A stretch of 48,371 nt of DNA from Mollicutes bacterium (GTDB taxonomy: Bacteria; Bacillota_I; Bacilli_A; Izemoplasmatales; Izemoplasmataceae), in the NCBI GenBank assembly GCA_003554025.1, contig PWFC01000063.1, positions 1 through 48,371 on the forward strand, read 5' to 3'. The stretch's first letter is position 1; every line of letters begins with the position of its first letter. A model generated the notes under the pieces. That model had not been told where the DNA came from. It was given only the letters and a program-made list of their open reading frames with translations, and searched no databases. The position numbers and the translations under genes are program-made. Shown in pieces: positions 1 through 7,134 of the stretch.

Positions 1-63
1 AAAGACTTCGGCATCAATCTGCACAATTTCGCCATCAAGTACTTGAAAAAAGAGATATTGTAA
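1..63 (+). CDS. C-terminal tail of an unidentified protein (partial)
   Basis: The window opens inside an open frame that reads KDFGINLHNFAIKYLKKEIL and then TAA at 61-63. The hydrophobic/basic amphipathic ending is ordinary, and 20 residues are too few to name a family. A terminator-like A/T hairpin follows 20 bp downstream, which supports this being the real end of a gene. The frame is the only one giving a clean stop just before that hairpin. Confidence 0.5.
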   Translation, partial: KDFGINLHNFAIKYLKKEIL

Positions 64-85
64 GTTTGAAAGCACAAAAAAGGTC

Positions 86-126
86 AAAAAAATATGGGAA
101 ATGTTAAAATTTTCCATATTTTTTTA
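86..126 (+). terminator. A/T-rich hairpin terminator after the first partial gene
   Basis: An A-rich arm (AAAAAAATATGG) pairs with CCATATTTTTTT across a short loop, and the right arm is itself the U-tract. It lies just after the TAA at 61-63. The stem is weak in G:C pairs but long, and its symmetry could work on both strands. Confidence 0.55.
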
Positions 127-169
127 AAACTACGACATATCCGCGCTGTTCAAAAGAAATATCAAGTTC

Positions 170-175
170 TATAAT
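170..175 (+). promoter_or_regulatory. Possible -10 box for the GGDEF/EAL gene
   Basis: TATAAT occurs at 170-175. The matching -35 position (147-152, TGTTCA) is poor, so any promoter here would be weak or activator-dependent. It would give a transcript with a leader of about 175 nt before the start codon at 357. Confidence 0.35.
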
Positions 176-232
176 GTATCATGTAAGGAGATAACTAGCA
201 GTATATAGGGAAAAGGGAGTAAGGGGATAAGT

Positions 233-277
233 GTGAACGAAAAGAGATTGTTTCGGTTCATGCGAATCATTGATTGA
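233..277 (+). CDS. Possible 14-residue leader peptide
   Basis: A GTG codon at 233 opens a 14-codon frame (MNEKRLFRFMRIID, then TGA at 275-277). It is preceded by purine-rich Shine-Dalgarno-like stretches (AAGGGAG at 212-218 and AAGGGG at 221-226). An 8-bp inverted repeat, CATTGATT (268-275) and AATCAATG (291-298), begins inside its last codons, so ribosome movement could affect the hairpin. The layout resembles an upstream leader ORF of the GGDEF/EAL gene, but nothing proves it is translated. Confidence 0.25.
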   Translation: MNEKRLFRFMRIID

Positions 278-356
278 GCTTTTACGGCGAAATCAATGTT
301 TGGCATACTACCTAGACGGCTTCATGAGCATCCACATCATGTGAGAAGGTGGAAGA

Positions 357-2738
357 ATGAGAACACCACAAACGATCCGAAGACACGCGCTTCCCCTCGG
401 AGTGGCCGTTGTCGCAACCACGATCTACGCAACACTTATCGCCATGTCGCCTTTCAAACTGCATGAAGGCTTTTTTGCTATGACGGCAAGCGTGTTGTTT
501 GCCGTATATTTACTATATACGGCGTACGAGAAGAATGTGTTTTTCACAATCAACGCGTCGGCATTGCTTCTAGTCGGCATTCTTCTAACGCTGGAATCAA
601 GAACCTCTTCAGGCGTTGTAATGATTTCCTACAGTGAAGAAATTTTGCATTCTTTCATGCATTACACGGGCAGTTTCGCCGTGGTGCTCTTTGGCGGAGC
701 TGTGTATTTTGAAAGTTTGGATACCGAGAAAAACGAATCCATGCCCCCGAGAAAATCTGTTCAAGAAGTGTCCATGCAAGTAGTGTTCATACGCGATCGC
801 CGCAGAGTGCTTCTGCGTTTTTCCAAAAAACTTGCCAAACGTTACCGATTGAAAAAACAATCGATGTTGGCAAGCTATGAACAATTCAAGAAGATGGTCC
901 ATCCTGCCGATTTGCCCGAAGCTTGGGTGTCGAAGAAAGACGAGAATCGAATTTCCAAAGCCGCGCACTTCAAGTTCAAACTGCCGGGGGCAAGAACGTA
1001 CATTACGATGTTTCGCTACGGACTTTACCCTCAATCAAAGGGCATGGCGTACACCGCTTACGACGTGACAAGCGTGCAGCTTATCTCGTCTCAACTGGCC
1101 GCTCGCGAACAAGAATTTCATACCCTGACATCGGAAAGCAAAAAAGTAATGGAAAAGACGCAGGATTTGATTGTCAAGTTGGATGTGGACGGCACAATCT
1201 TACACGCTTCGAAAAAAGCTCTTGATGTTTACGGGAAAAAGCGTGAACACGTCGTTGGCAAAAACGCCTTGCAAATCAACGAATCCGTCGGACGTTACGA
1301 CCATACCTGGCTCGATGAGGTTTTGACGAATCATAGCGCTACGGGAACGGCGCAGATTAATGTGGATGGACGGGAAAAATACATCCGTTGGAATTACGAA
1401 GCGATTTTGGACGAACAAGGCGCAATCGATTATGTCGTGGCCATCGGCCATGATGTGACCCATCTTCGTGAAACCGAAAATCGTGTCGCAAACGACAAGA
1501 ATCATGACCATTTGACCGGCCTTTTAAACCAGCAAGGTCTTTATGAGACCATCGCCGGGCTTAAAGACATCCGCGCGGCGGTTTCGTTCTTCGTAGACAT
1601 TCGCGGTTTTTCGCAAATCAACGACTATTACGGCCACGCCGTCGGCGATGAAATTCTGGTTTCTCTTGCGAATAAGCTTCGCGTCTTTGAGAAAGGCCAA
1701 TGTTTCGTTTCTCGTTTTTCCGGAGACGAGTTCGTCATATATTGCGTCAACGAAGAAGCGGAAGCATCGGTTATAAACCGTTACATCGAAAGCTTGCGGA
1801 AAAAAGCGGTGTCGCTGCATAAGACCGAGGATTTGGACATTGAAATCAAAACCAGCATCGGGTATGCGCTTTATCCCGAAGACACGGACGACCCAAACGC
1901 CTTGGTTTCGCTTTCTAGTCTGGCGATGAAAGACGGCGCCACAAAAAACGGCAACCCCGTCGCACGCTATCGAAAAAAGATGAGCGAAACCTTGCGCCAA
2001 AACATTCTCATCGCAAACAAACTGCAGCGCGCCATCGAAGAAGACAAAATCGAGGTGCATTTCCAAAAGGTCTGGAACGTTTCCAACGACCATGTCGACT
2101 ACCTCGAACAACTCGCGCGCTGGTCCGACGAAGAACTCGGAAACATCCCGCCAAACGAATTCATCGACATCGCCGACAAATCCAACCTGCTTGACTCCTT
2201 GGAGCGTTACATTGTTGAAAAATCGTTCCGGCTTTTCAAGCAACTAAAAAGCCAAAACGATTTCCAAAACACAAAACTGTCCATCAACCTTTCGCCGACG
2301 TCGTTGCTCGATGGACGATTCCTGGGGTTCTTCAACGAAACCCGGAAAGCCCACGGAATCTTCGCAAACGACGTATGCGTCGAAATCTCCGAAAACACCT
2401 TCGTCAACAACCTTGATTTGTGCGTCAAACGAATCGGACAGTACAAACACCACGACTACTTGATCGCGCTTGACGACTTCGGAAAAGAATATTCTTCGCT
2501 CGCCATTTTGGAAAACGTCGATTTTGACATCATAAAAATTGACGCCGTCTTTACCGACAAGATTCATAGCGTCAAAAACCAGGAAATTGTCAAGATGGTT
2601 CGCAAAATCACCCGCCTTTCGCACAAAGAGTTGATCGCCGAGGGCGTCGAAACCACTCTCCAAAAGGAGATTCTCCAGCAACTCGATTGCAATCTCCAAC
2701 AAGGCTATTTGTTTCACCGGCCTGAAAAACTCACTTAG
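357..2738 (+). CDS. Membrane-bound PAS-GGDEF-EAL cyclic-di-GMP protein
   Basis: This 793-residue protein has about four hydrophobic helices in residues 10-117, a linker, a PAS domain (about 265-375, DLIVKLDVDGTILHASKKAL), a GGDEF domain (about 385-550) and an EAL domain (about 565-793). The cyclase signature is SGDEF rather than GGDEF. The phosphodiesterase signature is EQL in place of EAL, but the other catalytic positions are present: NLSP, the Glu of CVEISE, LDDFG, the Lys of IKID, AEGVE and QQGYLF. The phosphodiesterase half therefore looks competent, while cyclase activity is uncertain. It should make or degrade c-di-GMP in response to a signal sensed by the membrane or PAS part. The ATG at 357 is preceded by AGAAGGTGG at 344-352. 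It is monocistronic and ends before a bidirectional terminator. Confidence 0.9.
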   Translation: MRTPQTIRRHALPLGVAVVATTIYATLIAMSPFKLHEGFFAMTASVLFAVYLLYTAYEKNVFFTINASALLLVGILLTLESRTSSGVVMISYSEEILHSFMHYTGSFAVVLFGGAVYFESLDTEKNESMPPRKSVQEVSMQVVFIRDRRRVLLRFSKKLAKRYRLKKQSMLASYEQFKKMVHPADLPEAWVSKKDENRISKAAHFKFKLPGARTYITMFRYGLYPQSKGMAYTAYDVTSVQLISSQLAAREQEFHTLTSESKKVMEKTQDLIVKLDVDGTILHASKKALDVYGKKREHVVGKNALQINESVGRYDHTWLDEVLTNHSATGTAQINVDGREKYIRWNYEAILDEQGAIDYVVAIGHDVTHLRETENRVANDKNHDHLTGLLNQQGLYETIAGLKDIRAAVSFFVDIRGFSQINDYYGHAVGDEILVSLANKLRVFEKGQCFVSRFSGDEFVIYCVNEEAEASVINRYIESLRKKAVSLHKTEDLDIEIKTSIGYALYPEDTDDPNALVSLSSLAMKDGATKNGNPVARYRKKMSETLRQNILIANKLQRAIEEDKIEVHFQKVWNVSNDHVDYLEQLARWSDEELGNIPPNEFIDIADKSNLLDSLERYIVEKSFRLFKQLKSQNDFQNTKLSINLSPTSLLDGRFLGFFNETRKAHGIFANDVCVEISENTFVNNLDLCVKRIGQYKHHDYLIALDDFGKEYSSLAILENVDFDIIKIDAVFTDKIHSVKNQEIVKMVRKITRLSHKELIAEGVETTLQKEILQQLDCNLQQGYLFHRPEKLT

Positions 2739-2785
2739 CCCCCGTGTAAACCCCTTATAGTTGACATCAAGAATGTCTCCACGTG

Positions 2786-2820
2786 AAAAGACCCTCCATC
2801 CCCGGGAGGGTCTTTTGTTT
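2786..2820. terminator. Bidirectional terminator between the GGDEF/EAL gene and pssA
   Basis: AAAAGACCCTCC pairs with GGAGGGTCTTTT across an 8-nt loop. The arms provide U-runs on both strands, and the convergent genes on either side (ends at 2738 and 2832) would share it. Confidence 0.85.
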
Positions 2821-2831
2821 TGTCCGATGAA

Positions 2832-3359
2832 CTATATCTTTTTCACTTGAAAGGGCGTTGCCATAAGAAGGCTCAAAAGAAGAATAAAACCAAAAAGCGC
2901 CAAGTCGGTGGCGACACCCGGGGCCACAAACATTCCGGCAATCCAAAGCGTAAAGGCCAGCCAAGCGCCAATCGGCGTAATCGGGACGCCCGTCGTGATC
3001 GTTTTCGTCCCGCTTTGGTGGAAACGGCGCAACCTATATACGCCCGCAAGCAAATAAATGGTCATGGCGCCGGCAAGCAAAATTCCGCTTTGGAAAAATC
3101 CTTGCGCAAGCAACACCATGGGGGCGACGCCGAACGTGACGAAATCGTTCGTCAAATCGAGTTTTTCGCCCAAAAGGCTTTCTAAATTGTACCGTCTTGC
3201 AACGCGTCCGTCGTAGCGGTCGATGATCGCGCTTCCCACAATCAGCAAAACCGCGATTCCAAACGCGTCGAAAAAAACAATAAGACCCATGGCGGCGACC
3301 CCCATGAAAATACCGAGCAGGGTTGTAAGGTTGAGCGTCACAAAGCGTAAGTCTTTCAT
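2832..3359 (-). CDS. pssA: CDP-alcohol phosphatidyltransferase, probably CDP-diacylglycerol-serine O-phosphatidyltransferase
   Basis: This 175-residue integral membrane protein carries the complete CDP-alcohol phosphotransferase signature DG-x2-AR-x8-G-x3-D-x3-D (starting DGRVARRYNLESLLGEKLD). The motif is followed by TNDFVTFGVAP, which resembles the segment in phosphatidylserine synthases and favours PssA over PgsA. It has about five to six hydrophobic helices. It would condense CDP-diacylglycerol with serine to make phosphatidylserine. The start ATG at 3359 overlaps the stop of the upstream gene (ATGA) and has GGAGG about 11 nt upstream. A longer frame back to 3425 would overlap the upstream gene by 70 bp and is unlikely. 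It is the last gene of a leftward operon. The exact acceptor alcohol is inferred. Confidence 0.82.
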   Translation of the reverse strand: MKDLRFVTLNLTTLLGIFMGVAAMGLIVFFDAFGIAVLLIVGSAIIDRYDGRVARRYNLESLLGEKLDLTNDFVTFGVAPMVLLAQGFFQSGILLAGAMTIYLLAGVYRLRRFHQSGTKTITTGVPITPIGAWLAFTLWIAGMFVAPGVATDLALFGFILLLSLLMATPFQVKKI

Positions 3360-4321
3360 AAAGGTTTTCGCCTCCAAAAATGTTTGACAAGAAGGTAGGC
3401 CGCGCTCAAAAGAAGCATCAGCCAAAACGTCGCCAGGCGCAACGCAAGCGTCGCGCCGATTGCAACGGCGGCGCTTACGCCCAAAAGAACGAACAAACCG
3501 CTCATCGTCCCTTCAAACGTGCCAAGACCACCGGGAGAAAGCGGCAACATGTTGACCATGTAGGTGATATAGGTGACGCTTGCCGCTAAGGGGTAGGAGA
3601 GGTCGATTGAAAAACTATGTAGGACATAAAAGGTTTTTAACGCATAAACGAACCAAATCGCAAGACCTAAAGGGATGTAAAGAAAGAAACGGCTTTTTTT
3701 ACGGCCCAAGGGCGCTAAGGAATTTTTGAGATTGAGAACGAACCGCTTCGGTTTCGACGGGGCGGTTGTTTGCTTGCGCGCCATGAAACGGTACAAACCA
3801 TAGAGAAATGCCATAAAGAGCACAAGCGCTCCAAAGGCGAACCACAAACTGATGAATGTCCCACGGTCAAAAAGCCCGAGGCCTCCGGCAAGCAAAAGCG
3901 AAAAAAGCGCCAGCGCGACAAACGTCAGCATGCTGAAGGTTTTTTGCGCTCCGATTAGCGCCGAAGCTTCGCTCGCGCTTTCGCCCTTGGTTTTCAAATA
4001 CGCGAATTTATACGCCTCACCGCCGGCCTTGACCACCGGCGTCACGCTCTCAAAAAAAGTGCCGAGGAAATTCATCTCCAAGGCGTTTGCAAAAGAAAGC
4101 GGCCGTCCGAGGTGTTTTGCAAGAAGCGTCCATTGCACGTTGATCAAGAATATGGTGAGCAATTGAAGGAGCACAAGCATTGTAATCTGCGCCAAAGTGA
4201 GCGACAAGAGGGTACGGACGATTTTATCGGTGTCCGATGCGATGATCAACGCCGCTAAAAGCGTAACTCCAAGCAAAAGAAGCAATCTTTTACGGTGCTT
4301 TTTCAGCGTATGTAAAAACAT
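3356..4321 (-). CDS. Lysylphosphatidylglycerol synthase-type membrane protein (flippase-like, UPF0104/YbhN family)
   Basis: This 321-residue polytopic protein has about eight hydrophobic helices and the family's late motif SPGGLGTFEGTMSGLFVLLG (about residues 260-280). The family corresponds to the transmembrane flippase part of MprF without the aminoacyl-transfer domain, so a role in moving a lipid across the membrane is likely but its substrate is unknown. The gene overlaps its upstream neighbour by 19 bp and its downstream neighbour pssA by an ATGA overlap, so the three are translationally coupled. The pairing with pssA suggests a phospholipid-related substrate. Confidence 0.8.
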   Translation of the reverse strand: MFLHTLKKHRKRLLLLLGVTLLAALIIASDTDKIVRTLLSLTLAQITMLVLLQLLTIFLINVQWTLLAKHLGRPLSFANALEMNFLGTFFESVTPVVKAGGEAYKFAYLKTKGESASEASALIGAQKTFSMLTFVALALFSLLLAGGLGLFDRGTFISLWFAFGALVLFMAFLYGLYRFMARKQTTAPSKPKRFVLNLKNSLAPLGRKKSRFFLYIPLGLAIWFVYALKTFYVLHSFSIDLSYPLAASVTYITYMVNMLPLSPGGLGTFEGTMSGLFVLLGVSAAVAIGATLALRLATFWLMLLLSAAYLLVKHFWRRKPL

Positions 4322-4812
4322 GCGGACTCACTTTCTTCGGCATACGCGCAATCCCCTATGGAAAACGTTTCGTCGTTCCGGCCTTTTCGGACGAAAACCT
4401 GCGTTTTGGGACCAACGCTGTTCAAGATGTGTTCCAAAACGCGACGTTTTGGCATGACTTGCTTGGCTATATGGATTCTGTCGTAGTGTTGGCATATTGC
4501 AATCTTTCCCCGACCCATCCGCATTGTGAGCGCGTGTGAGAGCCCCATGGAAGCGATCCATTTCCTCCCAAGACGCACCGCCCGTTCGTCGCAGTCCAAT
4601 ATGTCCACGTTCGCGCCCGTTTTGCGGTGCAAATACACGGCCGACAGCGGCAAGGCGCCGCCGCCCACAAACAACACCCTGTCTTTTGCGCGCAAGGGCA
4701 GCCGTTTGAATTCACGGCCAACCATAAAGCGATAATACAGGGCGAAAACGCGATATCCGCCGGGAACAGCGCTAAGGAGCAGTTCCAGTTTTTTGGTCAG
4801 GTAAGCTTTCAT
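4303..4812 (-). CDS. Nicotianamine-synthase-like protein, N-terminally reduced (copy 1)
   Basis: This 169-residue protein has a class I SAM-binding fold start RVLFVGGGALPLSAVYL (about 46-62). It resembles the nicotianamine synthase motif (F-I-G-x-G-P-L-P-L-T) more than an ordinary methyltransferase GxGxG. The following NVDILDCDERAVRLGRKW and MPKRRVL also fit the methanogen NAS layout (acidic ribose-binding strand, then PKRR). The helical N-terminal domain of known NAS enzymes (about 95 residues) is absent. It aligns over its whole N-terminus with the second copy at 7135: both have exactly 52 residues up to the GG/CG of motif I, which supports the start at 4812. GAGG lies 8 nt upstream. It is divergent from feoA, so a metallophore or iron-linked role is plausible but not shown. 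Confidence 0.6.
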   Translation of the reverse strand: MKAYLTKKLELLLSAVPGGYRVFALYYRFMVGREFKRLPLRAKDRVLFVGGGALPLSAVYLHRKTGANVDILDCDERAVRLGRKWIASMGLSHALTMRMGRGKIAICQHYDRIHIAKQVMPKRRVLEHILNSVGPKTQVFVRKGRNDETFSIGDCAYAEESESACFYIR

Positions 4813-4868
4813 GGTCGAACCTCGATTCGTTTTATACGGAAAAATTTCAAATAACACATGCATTTTCG

Positions 4869-4897
4869 ATTATACAGAAGATGTCCAAAAAACACAA
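4869..4897 (-). promoter_or_regulatory. Promoter for the leftward NAS-like/flippase/pssA operon
   Basis: Read on the minus strand, TTGTGT (4897-4892) and TATAAT (4874-4869) are separated by 17 bp. The -10 box is perfect and the -35 box matches three of six. The leader to the start at 4812 would be about 50 nt. Confidence 0.6.
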
Positions 4898-4913
4898 CCG
4901 AAGTTTGAAGGTT

Positions 4914-4934
4914 TATAATTAGCCCTATAATTAG
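4914..4934. repeat. Direct repeat TATAATTAG x2 between divergent iron-linked operons
   Basis: TATAATTAG occurs at 4914-4922 and again at 4926-4934, with a period of 12 bp, upstream of both the leftward -35 box and the feoA promoter. Tandem A/T half-sites in this position could bind a metalloregulator of the Fur or DtxR type. That is inference from location only. Confidence 0.4.
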
Positions 4935-4959
4935 ACTTTTCCCGTTGTTGGTTGATTAG

Positions 4960-4990
4960 AACATTATTTATAATAATTCCGTATAATGTT
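4960..4990. promoter_or_regulatory. Inverted repeat overlapping the feoA -35 box (candidate operator)
   Basis: AACATTAT (4960-4967) and ATAATGTT (4983-4990) form a perfect 8-bp dyad with a 15-bp A/T-rich spacer. The right arm overlaps the first two bases of the TTGACA -35 box. A repressor bound here would block the feoA promoter, and iron-dependent repression of feo is common. The regulator is not in the window. Confidence 0.5.
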
Positions 4991-5017
4991 GACATACAGA
5001 TTTCTCCACGTTATACT
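4989..5017 (+). promoter_or_regulatory. feoAB promoter
   Basis: A perfect TTGACA at 4989-4994 is followed after exactly 17 bp by TATACT at 5012-5017. The predicted leader to the feoA ATG at 5075 is about 50 nt. Confidence 0.8.
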
Positions 5018-5074
5018 GTTATTGAGCTTGCAAAGGTATTTATAAAAAATACAAATAACAAACGAGGTGCGCCC

Positions 5075-5329
5075 ATGAAACCGATAGACACTTATCCTAG
5101 AACACAATCGTTTGATATAGAAAACATTCATTCTTTGTCTCGAGGAGAAGAAGGCACGATTTCAGACGTTCCGGAAATGAGCCTTCTCGCCTCTTTGGGC
5201 TTGCGTTTGGGCAAACGCGTCAAACTTTTAAGCAAGAGCTTTGCCGGCGGACCGGTTGTCTTGTCCGTCGACGACCGTTCTATTGCGGTCGATCGCGAAT
5301 TGGCAGAAAAAATCACAATCAGAAAGTAG
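5075..5329 (+). CDS. feoA: FeoA-family ferrous iron transport accessory protein
   Basis: This is an 84-residue FeoA/SH3-like domain. The core reads SRGEEGTISDVPEMSLLASLGLRLG-KRVKLL and ends in PVVLSVDDRSIAVDRELAEKI, matching the usual FeoA pattern of a G-x2-G-x-I strand, a middle L-x-x-L-G-L-x-x-G and a late R-x-I-A-V/L-x-x-x-x-A. FeoA proteins bind the cytoplasmic side of FeoB and affect its activity. The ATG at 5075 is preceded by GAGG 7 nt away; an upstream in-frame extension to 4952 would cover the promoter and is rejected. feoB follows after 7 bp. Confidence 0.9.
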   Translation: MKPIDTYPRTQSFDIENIHSLSRGEEGTISDVPEMSLLASLGLRLGKRVKLLSKSFAGGPVVLSVDDRSIAVDRELAEKITIRK

Positions 5330-5336
5330 CGATACC

Positions 5337-7118
5337 ATGGCGCATTGCGGCCCCAAAAAACAACGTCGCCGCCGAAAACATAAACACCACTTCGGTGGCG
5401 ACACCCATAAAACCATTCTTTTAATGGGCTTGCCCAACGTTGGGAAAAGCGCCATTTTTTCTCGTTTTACGGGGTTAGACGCCATGGTCTCGAACTATTC
5501 GGGAACCACGGTCGAGTTTTACGAAGCGCCTATGACCATCAACAACGAAACGTATTTGCTGAAAGACGCTCCCGGCATCTACAACCTTCAAAACCCCAAC
5601 GACGACGCCGAACGCGTCGCGATGGACATGATGAAGGACCGTCCGGAAGCGATTGTGTTCGTTTTGGACGCCATCAACTTCGAAAGCAGTCTGCATCTTT
5701 TGATGCAAGTCCTTGAATACAACATCCCCACCGTCGTCGCTTTGAACCGCACCGATTTGATGAAATCGCGCGGCATGACCATCGACCGTTCGCTGCTTCA
5801 AAACCGCTTGAACGTTTCCGTCATTCCCACCGTCGCCCTCAAGGGCAACAGCCTTGATTTGGTCAAATACGCCTTGCGCCAAACCATCGACAAAGAAGTG
5901 CAATACACAGTCCCAACCGAAAACAAGGACCGCTGGCGCACGGTTGAAGAACTTAATGAAGAAGCCGTCAAAACCACACCGAGAAAAAACGGTGTCGACC
6001 GGTTCGCCTTCTTGGCGAAACCGTTCCCCGGGATTCCCATCGCCCTTTTGGTCCTAGCGACGATGTTCGCGTTTGTCATTGGGTTTGGCATGGGGTTGCG
6101 GCAGTTTTTGCTTTTGCCGTTTTTCAATTCGCTGGTTTTCCCCTACATTCGGCAAGGAGTCGAAGCCCTCACCGCCTCGGAGTTGCTACGGGCGATTCTG
6201 ATTGGCGAGGACTACGGCTTTTTGATCAAAGGCATCGAGTGGCCGTTCGCTCTTGTCTTGCCATACGTTATATCCTTTTACGCGATGATGAGCGTCTTGG
6301 AAGACACCGGCTATCTGCCGCGCATCGCCGTGCTTTTGGACGGGGTCTTCAAAAAAATCGGCTTGAGCGGCTCTAGCGCGATTCCGCTTTTGCTTGGGTA
6401 TGGTTGCGGCATCCCCGCGATTATGTCGACCCGTTCGCTCCCTTCGCGCAAACAGCGCTTAAGCGTTGCGGTCATGGTCTGTTTTGCGGTGCCTTGCGTC
6501 TCTCAAACGGGGGCGTTCATCGCGCTTTTGGCCGAACGTTCCGTCTTTGCGTTCTTGTTCATCTTTTTCGTTTCCATCTTCGCGATGGTGATTGTGGGCC
6601 TCATCATGGACAAAATCAACAAACAAAGCGTCCCTTTCACCTTGATGGAATTGCCTCCGCTTTTGGTTCCCGCGCCAAAACTTTTGTCCAAAAAGATTCT
6701 CTTCCGTGTCCGCCACTACCTAAAAGAAGGGGCGGTGCCGATGGTGGTTGCGATCTTCTTCGCCGCCATCCTTTACGAACTGGGTTTCTTTCCGGCGCTC
6801 GGAAGAGCACTGTCTCCGGTGGTTTCCGGTTGGTTGATGCTTCCGGAGGCGGCCTCAACGCCGCTTGTGCTCGGCGTGTTCCGCCGCGAGCTTGCGGTGC
6901 TGCCGTTGCTTGATTTAGACCTCACCACCGTTCAGTTTTTCACCGGCGCTTTGGTCGCGCTATTCTATGTGCCTTGCATCGCGATGATTGCGACGCTCGC
7001 CAAGGAATTCAATGTCAAAACCGCTTTGCTTGTGTTTATCGCCACCACCGCCACGGCTTTGTTCATAGGCGGGCTCTTCGCAAGGGGCTATGATGCAATC
7101 ATGATGCTTTTTGGCTAA
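5337..7118 (+). CDS. feoB: Ferrous iron transport GTPase permease FeoB
   Basis: This 593-residue Fe(II) permease has an N-terminal G domain and a transmembrane Gate region. The G motifs are GLPNVGKSAIF (G1), YSGTTVEF (G2), DAPGIYNL (G3) and NRTD (G4). Gate motifs are VLEDTGYLPRIAVLLD, GYGCGIPAIMSTR and FYVPCIAMIATLAKEF, the last two with the conserved Cys of the family. At 593 residues it is shorter than the 770-residue enterobacterial form but normal for Gram-positive types. The N-terminus (MAHCGPKKQRRRRKHKHHFG) is strikingly basic and His-rich before the G1 strand. The ATG at 5337 follows the feoA stop by 7 bp; the ribosome binding site is weak, which suggests coupling to feoA translation. 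Confidence 0.95.
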   Translation: MAHCGPKKQRRRRKHKHHFGGDTHKTILLMGLPNVGKSAIFSRFTGLDAMVSNYSGTTVEFYEAPMTINNETYLLKDAPGIYNLQNPNDDAERVAMDMMKDRPEAIVFVLDAINFESSLHLLMQVLEYNIPTVVALNRTDLMKSRGMTIDRSLLQNRLNVSVIPTVALKGNSLDLVKYALRQTIDKEVQYTVPTENKDRWRTVEELNEEAVKTTPRKNGVDRFAFLAKPFPGIPIALLVLATMFAFVIGFGMGLRQFLLLPFFNSLVFPYIRQGVEALTASELLRAILIGEDYGFLIKGIEWPFALVLPYVISFYAMMSVLEDTGYLPRIAVLLDGVFKKIGLSGSSAIPLLLGYGCGIPAIMSTRSLPSRKQRLSVAVMVCFAVPCVSQTGAFIALLAERSVFAFLFIFFVSIFAMVIVGLIMDKINKQSVPFTLMELPPLLVPAPKLLSKKILFRVRHYLKEGAVPMVVAIFFAAILYELGFFPALGRALSPVVSGWLMLPEAASTPLVLGVFRRELAVLPLLDLDLTTVQFFTGALVALFYVPCIAMIATLAKEFNVKTALLVFIATTATALFIGGLFARGYDAIMMLFG

Positions 7119-7134
7119 GAAAGGAACGATTCGC

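Noticed and set aside
4952-5074. N-terminal extension of feoA back to 4952.
   Set aside because: It would run through the TTGACA/TATACT promoter; the ATG at 5075 has a proper ribosome binding site and the family length.
7111-7134. TTG at 7111 as start of the second NAS-like gene.
   Set aside because: It overlaps the end of feoB, has no ribosome binding site, and would give an N-terminus longer than that of its paralogue; TTG at 7135 has AAGGA at 9 nt.
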